64,000 nucleotides of DNA, taken from NCBI GenBank assembly GCA_021229015.1, contig CM037780.1, positions 63,173,323-63,237,322 of the forward strand. Direction: 5' to 3'. The translations under genes were made by a program, and so were the position numbers. Source of the stretch: Solen grandis (Eukaryota > Mollusca > Bivalvia > Adapedonta > Solenidae). Positions within the stretch are counted from its first letter, which is position 1. Every line of letters begins with the position of its first letter. The notes beneath the pieces are model-generated. The model searched no databases. It worked only from the letters and a program-made list of their open reading frames with translations, and was not told the origin of the DNA. Positions 54,750-64,000 of this stretch are shown piece after piece.

Positions 54750-56590
54750 AAAAGGGGAAGGCAATAAAATAAATTACATAATAAGCAAGGAGACAAATGA
54801 AAATAAATTCTCCTTTGAGAAATAGTTTTTTAGCCACAGCTAGATATATTTATTTAAAATTAGCATACTCTATATCAATTGATATGTGATAGGGATTGTT
54901 TATCTAAAAACATTGCATGATTATTTATTAATCGCCAATAGAAACTGGCGACTATATTTGTTTCGATTTAAGATTTGGTCTATGTAGGAAAAGTAAGTGA
55001 AATGTTAAAATGTAAACTAATGGATAAGGCACAAAACAGTTTAATTCTTTCCTCACCACAAAAAGCCTAAATGTGACTCCTATTGTTTAATGAAAACTAT
55101 TATTGTATGTTTAGTTCCTATCAAGAAAAATAATCTTAAAAAATACGTTAAGAAGGGATCCTTGGGACAAGCAATAATTAAAAAGAAAAAAAACAACTAC
55201 TTAATCCATTTCCATTGTAAACTAGTGCTGTATTATTAAATTATAGATACAAAATAAGGTAATGAGTATTGCACTTGCAATTACGTTTTTAGATTATTAT
55301 CATTTTTAAATATTTCTGAAATGCTGTAAAATCTCCCCCTTAAATTTTCACTGGAACGTTAAATCAAAGTGCATAATGCGGTGAAGACTGTCGGCAGGAT
55401 TGACATGCTGAACTAGCTAGACTTGTAATTCTAACTGAAGCGTTTAATCAGATCTGATCTTGATAGAGACAAAGGTAATGTGACGCCATATGGCACATCT
55501 CCTGTAACTAGGATTACTAATAGTAAGTCATGAACTCGCTCTTGGATTTATGATAAACCCGGAAGCTGTCTCTCAGTGCCTTAACTGAGCACTTTGCTTT
55601 GTTTCATTACGATCTTGCGTATGCATACATATGGAGGTCGTGACTTTACTAACCTGATGTAAACAAATTTAATTGATACGTTACTGAGCACGGTGGGATA
55701 CAAAACGGTGAAAATGGCTGTGGTAATTATGCAAATCAGCGATGCCTGCTCTTGATTTACGGTTACTGCCAGTCTAAAAGTCACGTGAAAATCCCATGAT
55801 ACCGCTTTGCCGTTTTGGCGTTTCCATAATTCGCTTTTTTTTTTAGTTTTGACCTAACAATGCATCTGCCTTCTGTTTTTGCAACGATGTTCTATGGTAG
55901 CACACATTTCTGCATCGGACAACATTTCGGGATTATATTTAGACATCTATACATGTATTTCAATCCTTTTTAATCCGAATTTTGTTTTCTACGTTATCAC
56001 TAAGTGGTGATAATTTTCATGTTTATTTCACGATTGTGTTATGGAAGTTGTAACTGAATTAAAATGTGTTTGAACTGTAATGATAAAAGAAAATGCGCAA
56101 GCATTCAGAGATATTTTGAACCATAACTGACTGGAATTTCCAGCGCCCGGTAACAAATATATGACAAATATCCGTCTGTAAAAGAATATTGGCCCATTGG
56201 TACAGTGGGTAAGATACCTCACATAAACTAAATAATGATAGAAAGTTTATTGTTTTAGATTTACTTCCTCAGATTAATATTAATTTTATAAACTGTAGAC
56301 AAGAGAAACAGTAAGAAAAAGAGTTGCGATATGCTTATTGTAAACAGTCTATTTACGCAAATGTACCGTGCTCACGCAATGTTTAAAACTTGGTTTGTTT
56401 GCATCGCTCGAAAATTTGATCCTCGTTTATTTATTTTACTTTAAAGAAATGCGATATCATCATATTAAAAACTCTTTTCTCTCAGCGCTATAAATTAGCG
56501 TTTTGATTACATTGCTCATCAAATGTTAGAATGACTGGGGTTGAATTAATAACACAACATATCTAAGTTTTATTTCACCACCTATGTTCA
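54750..56590. other. No gene recognised
   Basis: A small inverted repeat (TCGCCAATAGAAACTGGCGA near 54934) is present. There is no coding signal. Confidence 0.5.
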
Positions 56591-56595
56591 AGAAA

Positions 56596-57069
56596 AGGCT
56601 GTGTGAAGTTGGCTCGACATACGACATACAACATACAACATTCAACTCTCACTATTCACGACATTGGACATTCAGATTTTGAATGTCGCACGCGACATTC
56701 ACGACATTAGACATTCAGATTTTGAATGTCGCGGCACGACATTGGACATTCAGATTTTGAATGTCGCACGCGACATTCACGACATTGGACATTCAGATTT
56801 TGAATGTCGCGGCACGACATTCACGACATTGGACATTCAGATTTTGAATGTCGCACGCGACATTTACGGCATTGTACATTCAGATTTTGAATGTCGCGGC
56901 ACGACATTCACGACATTGGACATTCAGATTTTGAATGTCGCGTGCGACATTCACGACATTGGACATTCAGATGCCGCGACATTCAAAATCTGAATGTCCA
57001 ATGTCGTGAATAGTGAGAGTTGAATGTCGTATGTTGTATGCCGTATGACGAGCCAACTTCACACAGCCT
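56596..57069. mobile_element. Foldback element with 94-base TIRs and internal palindromic repeats
   Basis: Left arm 56596-56689 (starts AGGCTGTGTGAAGTTGGCTC) and right arm 56976-57069 (ends GCCAACTTCACACAGCCT) are inverse copies with three mismatches in 94. Between them lie about five to seven tandem units of CACGACATTGGACATTCAGA + TTTTGAATGTCGC with alternating linkers (ACGCGACATT or GGCACGACATT). Each unit is itself palindromic (GACATTCA/TGAATGTC). No clear target duplication was found. The open frame over it is repeat-encoded. Confidence 0.8.
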
Positions 57070-57074
57070 CAAAA

Positions 57075-59135
57075 TAATTCTTTATACATGTATCTAATAA
57101 TAATATAGATTTAAAGCTCGTCTGTTTTGCAAGAAAAAATGCGAGGTTTTGTCATCATTCTGGTGACGTCGTCGGCAGCGTAGTCGTCGTGAAGAACTTT
57201 AGCCTTGGCTATAACTTCTAAACTATTTAATCTTCATTCACGGGCCATGACTCTCTCGTCCATTTTGACCAAATTTATCTCTCTTTAAAATTACAGTAAA
57301 AACCTTAAGCCATGACCATAACTTGTTAACTATTAAGACGCCTGTCATCACATTCTTACTGAACATACTTGTTTACTATGATATCACACGGGCTATCTTC
57401 CCATCAAGGACTATAACTCTTATTCAGTCTGTCAAACCGTAACTTAGCACTAAAAATAATGACATGCATACAAAACTTCTCCGGTGACTTGATGCATTAG
57501 TATAAAAATTTCTACTCGTACTGTATATTTATTATCATTACTGAACTACCCGAGAAGTAAACGAATAAACATCGGTATATCTCGGTTGTAGAAATTCAAT
57601 TTCGAACAAAAGAGATCTTACAATCTGTATTGTGTCTGCTCAAATCAAGAAGTCTCATTAATATTTTGTTCGAATAAAAAACCCGTCCGTCGTCAACAGG
57701 TAGGAAAAAGACACATTTCATACCGCAATTTCCTTATTGAAATTACTTGAAACTTGTACTTGAAGACATATACGTATAATCTGATTAGTACATGTCTGCA
57801 TTCTGAGTAGTTCTAAATTAATTTTCTCATAAAACAAACTTTATTGAAAGCGTAGGGTGATGGATGTAGACTTTGTACGAATTCCTGGCAAAAGTTTCCT
57901 GAAAATTCGATCTGCAAAAAATATCGAAAACATAGCATGAAGGTGGTACGAATTATGACACAAACGACATTAACTACTATTTCAACTTTCCTTTCTAGCT
58001 AATCTGACCCACAAGGGCTCGTAGTCAAATGGGTCGAATTATATCGTATTTAGTGGTAACATTGAAAACAGAAAGGGAGGACACTGTTTTCGGCATTTTT
58101 AATATCGCATTTTCGTGGAAATTTCGCCCAGTAATGTGGTTCATTTACTTTTAAAATGAATTAAAATAAAGAATATTGACTGTTCCCGTGATGTTTTTCG
58201 GCGTAGCTGTATAATTTCGATTTCAACTCGCATCTTAAACCAATCAAATGTACGCTAACAGCGGTAAATAATTCTAAGCTGAATAAAAGGACTCCTGTTA
58301 TTGGTTAACGCATCGTTATGGACTATAAAATTACTGTAAATAAGGGGTGCAGCTTGTATATATCATTCAGCTTGGTGTTATTACTTTTCTTTTTGATGTA
58401 AACATGAAAGTGATTTCAGTAAGTTAAATACAATCCTTTTCCATCAATTGAGGAATGCTACTTTGTGAAAATGATTTAAAACAACAAAAAAGAATCCACC
58501 GTGTTATACAAGAAACCCTTAATTATATGTATATTAATTTTCCTTTTCATAATTTTAAAAAAAAAAAAAACCTTTAATTTTTTTATATTTCATAGAAAAA
58601 ATACTGAACTATTTCTAGAGCGTACTAAATTTGTTGTGCGTCGGTCTTTCGCGCGCTTTTCCTCGGAATGTTCTAGAAGACTGGAAGACTTTGAAAAAGA
58701 CGTTGTTTACTAATAAGAGTCAATGGTTTTTGTTTATCTTTTATGGGACCACTTTATTTTATAGAGATAGAACATGGCAGTGAAATCGTGTTTAACAAAT
58801 ATTTCTTGTTCATTTTTGGTTTATCTGAGCCCAATGTCCTCAAGAAGGCTATTGTAACCATTTATCCATTGTGGTAATTTGTTTTTTTTCCCTAACATAT
58901 CTCCTGAATCCATTAGACCAAAATTGATTAAACTTGGCAATGATAATACTTGGGTGAAAGTTAACAAAAATTGCTTACTTTTGTCATAGAATGCATAAGT
59001 TCTTAATATACAAATAGGAAACAACATTCCCCATTGAACAGTAATTTACAATTTTATGAAATCAACATTTAATATTTGTAAGAAGGTAAAGTGTTTTTTT
59101 TAAATTATTTTAAGGTTACCCATAAACATTCCGTG
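57075..59135. other. No gene recognised
   Basis: Near 57160-57300 a GTCGTCGGCAGCGTAGTCGTC phrase and CTTGGCTATAACTTCTAAAC resemble parts of dispersed mollusc repeats. No gene is supported. Confidence 0.5.
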
Positions 59136-59139
59136 TTTC

Positions 59140-59319
59140 AATTGACCAGTCGCCAGACCGCCTTAAACTGAATATGTGTATTGGTTTAGCCAATGGCAGG
59201 TTGGACAAGGCTCCGACAAACAAATGCATGTGAATCTTGTTTCTATTAATTTCTTATGTACAATTACCTCCGACAAACATTCGGGGCATGGTTATACCAG
59301 TTTTGGCGACTGGTTAATT
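59140..59319. mobile_element. Possible short MITE with 16-base TIR
   Basis: AATTGACCAGTCGCCA (59140-59155) and TGGCGACTGGTTAATT (59304-59319) are inverse with one mismatch. The interior repeats CTCCGACAAAC twice. No target duplication is obvious. Confidence 0.45.
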
Positions 59320-59439
59320 CACATCTTTTACTTTCTTACCACATGTTGATAGTTGTGATTTTTTGTTTTGCTGTGTTTTTAGCGTCCTAACAAAACGCTT
59401 ATTAAAGGTTCTTCTTTATTAAGCTTTTATTCTAACATT

Positions 59440-59985
59440 TAGTGTCATAAATATAAAAGGCATGCCTGCTAGTGGGTGAGGCTTACTTGCATTATAGTCT
59501 AAATGAATAGCCTATGGGTAAAACTTAAAACACTCTTCTCAAAAATTACACATACACTGGCAATTTTAAAAAAAATGAGTCACTTATTTTTCCAAATTAA
59601 AATGGGATCACTTAAAAAATCTTCTGTAACACCAGAAAGGCTACAGCTTAAATATTTGGCATGTAGCATTGTCTAATGGAACATATCGAAAGATAAACGG
59701 CCACAACCCAGGGGACAGTTATTTTACATAGACATATATTGGATAAACATTCACATTCTTCTTTTTTGAAACTATGTCTAGATCTTAGGTATTTAGTTTA
59801 TTGATGAAACCATGTACTTCAGGTGATAAAATTTCGCACCACTGCATCAGGGGTAAAATATTTTTAAGTTATACTAGAATTATTGTCTATTTTTTATATA
59901 AAAAAAATGAAAATAAAATTGTAAGCGTGATACCCAGGCGAGTCATTCAGGGTCATCATGGCTATCTTGTTTATTGTAACTCCCT
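59440..59985 (-). mobile_element. Decayed hairpin-ended element, copy 3
   Basis: The right end GATACCCAGGCGAGTCATTC + AGGGTCATCATGGCTATCTT matches the right end of the 1.74 kb element with changes, and the interior (TTAAATATTTGGCATGTAGC, ATTGTCTAATGGA) matches its ~163-base core. The left hairpin is not clear. Confidence 0.55.
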
Positions 59986-59989
59986 TTAT

Positions 59990-62390
59990 CAATGAATCTA
60001 TGCTTTAAGGTGCTGATCATTAATGTATATGCCTGTATAAACTATTTTGATACAGTTTACAACTGATAAAATCAGACCTGAACAAGCTTTTGTCAGTAAG
60101 AAATAAAATAAAGGTGAAGAAAAAATTGTATGTCCTAACTACAACGAGCAAATAACTGCTCATTACATGATCAGCCTGGAACTAAATTAGGTTTTATGCA
60201 GCGGATTATCATAGATTTTTTTTATAGTTCATAGGATAATTTATAACATTACACTGCTTTTAAATAAGAACATTTGGAGGTACTCTGAAATATTTGTTAT
60301 ATCAAATCATTTCATATTCTGATTTTAATCATTTTACAATTTTTTATGGTGCAGGTAAGCCTGTTTACGATAATGGTCAGTCGTGTCTTTTGTATAATAG
60401 TCTAGTCATTCTTTACTGTACATTTTGTTTTGAATATATATAGACATTATTTTAAAATTGTACCTTTTTTTGCTACATTCCTGTTGTTGTACACATCTCG
60501 TGGACTATTTTCTTATTTGCAAAATAAACCTTGTTAAAAACATTGCCATTCATCATTGTTCACTACCAAAATTAGACATGTTTTTTTACAATTATTTACA
60601 ACAATGTTTTTATAACCTATCATAACATTAGAGTCTTTGAAATGTGTTTTGCATATATTTCCATTTATAAGTTTCTTAATTAAAGTATATTTATGCATGA
60701 ATGAAAATCTCGCTATTCTTTCATCCTACGCCGAATATCTTTTTTAAAGATATTTCTTGTTTCTCTTAAACATGATTACATGTGTTTTTAGTGTTCTGAT
60801 TGAGCTTTATTGTACCGGGACTGAATACTTCCGGAATAAGTTTCATTTGTCAATGGCTATTTATACTGAATTTTGTAATTACAGCAGAACATTCAAAACC
60901 TGGATAAAAGGGCAGATCAAGTGTCATGGTAAATATTTCCTTTATTATATTTGTTGTAAATACCTTATCCCGGAGAAGAATGAGTTTTGTTTATGTATTC
61001 TGATTGACCAATGAAAACCTACCTTTATATTCATTGCGAATGAAACCGGTTGCAACCAGTCTCGGCAGCTGTCAAACTCGATTGGAACATTAAAACTACG
61101 ATATTATCATTTTAATAGAAAGCTCGTCACAATAACGTTTAGGAATTTTATTTTCCTTTTAAACACAAATTGCTCCCTTTACAATGTCAAAGTTGTGTTA
61201 AAACGCGATTATCCCACATTTAGTCTCAAAACAGTGTCCACGCTTCCTTTTTTTAATGGTACTAATATACGATGTGATTCGACCCATTCATCTTCAAACC
61301 CTGATCTGCACACGAAGATGTAAGAGTGAGCTAATAGGATCTCAGTTATCCGTAAAGAAAAAGTATGTAATCATTCCAGCAAGAGAAAAAAAAAAAGAAA
61401 AAAAAAAAAGATCAAACTTGGAAACAGTATCATTAGAAACACTATTAATTTCCATAAAACCTTTCCCAATATGGAATTATATACGACAATACAAAAGAAG
61501 ACGTTTCTTTCTCTAATATTTACATTATTATACACTAATGAACTATCGCCATTAGAAAATTATGGTCGTCGAATTTCCTAACAACATACGTTTCACTTTT
61601 TTTTTAAACTACCTAACTGAAACTAATAAAGAAATATAATTCACATTTATTATTTTATCATAAGGGCTTAATTTATATCTAATTTATAAAACAAGTTTGC
61701 CAGTCTAACAGATCCAAACACCGTGATTTGCAAAATGCGTGAGTGGTAATTGCACTTGTGTAAATAATGCTACAATTTGTTGTAGCCATTCGTCAATTCG
61801 TATGTAAAACATCAATGTTAATTTTACATATTCAGTCGGTCTGACTAGTACTTCCCCAATGCCGTCTACATTTGACCGCAGATCTCAAAGATGTATACAA
61901 GACTAAAAACAAGACTAAAGATTTGCACTTAACCTCATATCGCCCCGCAGCTTTCGGCAGTATTCTTTATAAAGAAGGTTAACATCACTCATGTCCGGTC
62001 TGACTGATTTCTTATACAGCATATTGCAAAGTCGTTCAGATCACTGATAAAAACCGTTCGTCTCATTATTGACTTCCAGTCTTTACACAGTTATCAAGCA
62101 CCACTCTCTCTCTGAGAAGTAAACAAACCGACGCCAAAGCGACAAGGCCATAATGAAACAAAAATTCCAATCACATCAGATGCATCATATTTTTTTTCAG
62201 CTACACAGTTGTTATCAAACTTAAAATAATATATTTTAATATCAATTGAATAGAGTTATCGGAGGTTATGGATAAATTTTCAGAACTTTAGACTCGCAAT
62301 CTATTTGGAGCCGGAAAGTACGCTATCTGACATAGAAATCAACTTTATTTTGAAGTATATGATTGTCCAGTTTTTGTTGTATTGTTGTAT
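59990..62390. other. No gene recognised
   Basis: AT-rich sequence with short frames at 60.76 and 61.26 kb lacking domains. Confidence 0.5.
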
Positions 62391-62391
62391 T

Positions 62392-62537
62392 GGGGTTTAC
62401 CGTCGCTGCGATAGTATTTCAATCATATAGCGACGTCCAGCTAATTACAGGCGGAGGAAGACCCCGAGTACACAGAGATACCCGGGTAGAACCAGCGACC
62501 TACCGCAAGCCAGCTGGAAGGCTTCCTCACATGAATT
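62392..62537 (-). mobile_element. tRNA-derived SINE, family B, copy 3 (head missing)
   Basis: On the + strand GGGTTTACCGTCGCTGCGAT, TATTTCAATCATATAGCGAC and ACCTACCGCAAGCCAGCTGG match the tail and body of the family. The tRNA head is lost, as expected from 5' truncation. Confidence 0.75.
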
Positions 62538-62539
62538 GT

Positions 62540-64000
62540 CCAGTTTATCATTAGCCGGTATAACCAAAGCATATGTTGCGTAACCACCAACTGATTTTGT
62601 TTAAGTACTTGCCCCGGTACAAGAAATTCAAAGATTAACAATTATTGACAAGAATTTCATATTTGTGTTTCATAATTAAATTCTACGGATCTTTAAAGAT
62701 ATATATTATTACCACGCTTGTCATTTGAGCCGTGCATCATTTGTATTAGACAAAAGGCATCCAACTTTTACAGCTTTCCATCCTAGCTATCTGACAAGGA
62801 AGATGTAAGACTGAGCTTATTCGTAAATAATCAGTCTGTTATCACTCTAAAATCAAAACAAACTTGGATACGGTATTAATGAAAGAATATTAATCACCAT
62901 ATATTCTAGTCGAAGATCCATAAGAGCTGAAAGGCAAAGATTTATTTAAGACAAGTTTACTCTTTAATAATTAAATTATCGAACACTGTTGATTTCACTT
63001 CCTGAATGGTTTATATTGTGCTCTTAAATATTCCAAAAGAAAGATTTTTCTTTATTTACACATTAACTGAAAACTTAAAAGAACATGATATATATTATAA
63101 AATAAGCTTGTCAGTGGTATAACTGTAGAATCCAAACACTTTGAGTTGCGTGGTTGTTTGAGTGAAAACTGCAATCGTGTAAATAATGCTATTTCATCAT
63201 TGTTGAATATGTTGGTCAACTTTTATGTATTTCCATTGCTTCATGATTTGTTTACTTTTGTTATTTCACAGTCGAAATAACCAGATATCTATAGATAGGA
63301 TACAATTTATATATATCTATATATTATTTCTATCTGCAGTCAAGATTGTCCAAAAATTATATTTAATTTGACTCAGTCTATATATATATTTAATTTGACT
63401 CAGTCTATATATATATTTAATTTGACTCAGTCTATATATATAAAGAGCTTTATGCTGCTTCTTCCTTTATTTTTTTTCTAGAAATACATGTGTAGGAATT
63501 TTCCTCTTTGAAAAGAACTATTTCACTGTAAAGATATGGGTATGTTATATATTTATATATCATTGAACGTTCTTTTTCTATATCTGTTTCAGGAGAAGCC
63601 CATAAGATGTACTATAGTTTGTTTTATTCAAAAAGGTGAATACTCAGAGATTGTTTTTGCATGTCTGTTTGTTTTATACATTGGCATCCAGTTCCATTGC
63701 ATATCATTTCTTACTTGTTTTAATCGTTTATTCAATACAATATATTACATTTTAAACGAAATAAGATAAGCAGCTATAACTGTTTTACTACAACTGAATA
63801 TGAATTCTGTACCAAAATAAGTGTCATCATAGATTATTCTCTTCTCATGAAAAAAAAAACAAATGACTAATTGAAATATTTTCTTACAATTTTTGGAAAA
63901 CAAAAGAGAATAATTTTAATTTAAAAAAAAATGGAAACTCTGAAAGAAACACATTTTACGAAAAAGGAAAATAAAGTCTTGGAATGTCTAATACAAGATG
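62540..64000. other. No gene recognised; 28-base triplet repeat
   Basis: At about 63361-63440 the unit TTTAATTTGACTCAGTCTAT + ATATATA is repeated three times. Otherwise AT-rich with no gene. Confidence 0.55.

Noticed and set aside
54498..54837. Open frames running through the second gap (and 37607-37879 at the first)
   Set aside because: They are open only because N was translated as X.
56664..56993. 109-residue repetitive frame
   Set aside because: Encoded by the internal repeats of the foldback element.

Overview
This window looks like intergenic, repeat-rich DNA from a lophotrochozoan animal, most likely a bivalve mollusc. The basis is the AT-rich sequence, two tRNA-headed SINE families with related tails, hairpin-ended elements carrying tandem repeats, and several EEP-type LINE clades. 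That is an inference from repeat content, not from a marker gene. I found no convincing host protein-coding gene and no stand-alone tRNA or rRNA gene. Two 100-base runs of N are assembly gaps.

The main coding content is mobile. (1) A nearly 8 kb Ty3/Gypsy LTR retrotransposon fills 5610-13556. Its two 1005-base LTRs look identical, it has a tRNA-Leu primer site, gag, zinc knuckle, protease, RT, RNase H and integrase, and its pol tail carries two zinc fingers. Three single-site breaks interrupt the reading frame. (2) At 15.4-23.1 kb a two-ORF LINE (about 16995-22956, + strand) sits inside an older 5'-truncated Tx1/L1-like LINE on the - strand. The outer LINE still has a target-site duplication of at least 24 bases (15375-15398 and 23072-23095). 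(3) Decayed LINE relics lie at 24.35-26.57 kb, 41.29-42.12 kb and 47.64-52.1 kb. A C4HC3-type zinc-binding relic, perhaps from a transposase, lies at 27.1-27.65 kb on the - strand.

The rest is mostly non-autonomous and tandem repeat DNA: hairpin-ended elements with internal satellite cores (1.74-2.98, 39.14-39.98, 50.35-51.55 and a relic at 59.44-59.98 kb), a TTAA-flanked MITE (29.7 kb), a 94-base-TIR foldback element (56.6-57.07 kb), a roughly 3 kb 38-base minisatellite (33.1-36.3 kb), an approximately 110-base satellite beside the first gap (37.9-38.4 kb), a 30-base minisatellite (52.7-53.1 kb) and several SINEs and microsatellites.

Nothing here forms a host pathway. The genes relate only as parts of retroelements: gag packages RNA, and protease, RT, RNase H and integrase process, copy and insert the LTR element; LINE ORF1 and ORF2 act together in target-primed reverse transcription. 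The points most worth following up are the conflict between identical LTRs and three frame breaks, the zinc-finger pol tail, the nested LINEs, and the hairpin-ended elements that share ends but carry different cores.
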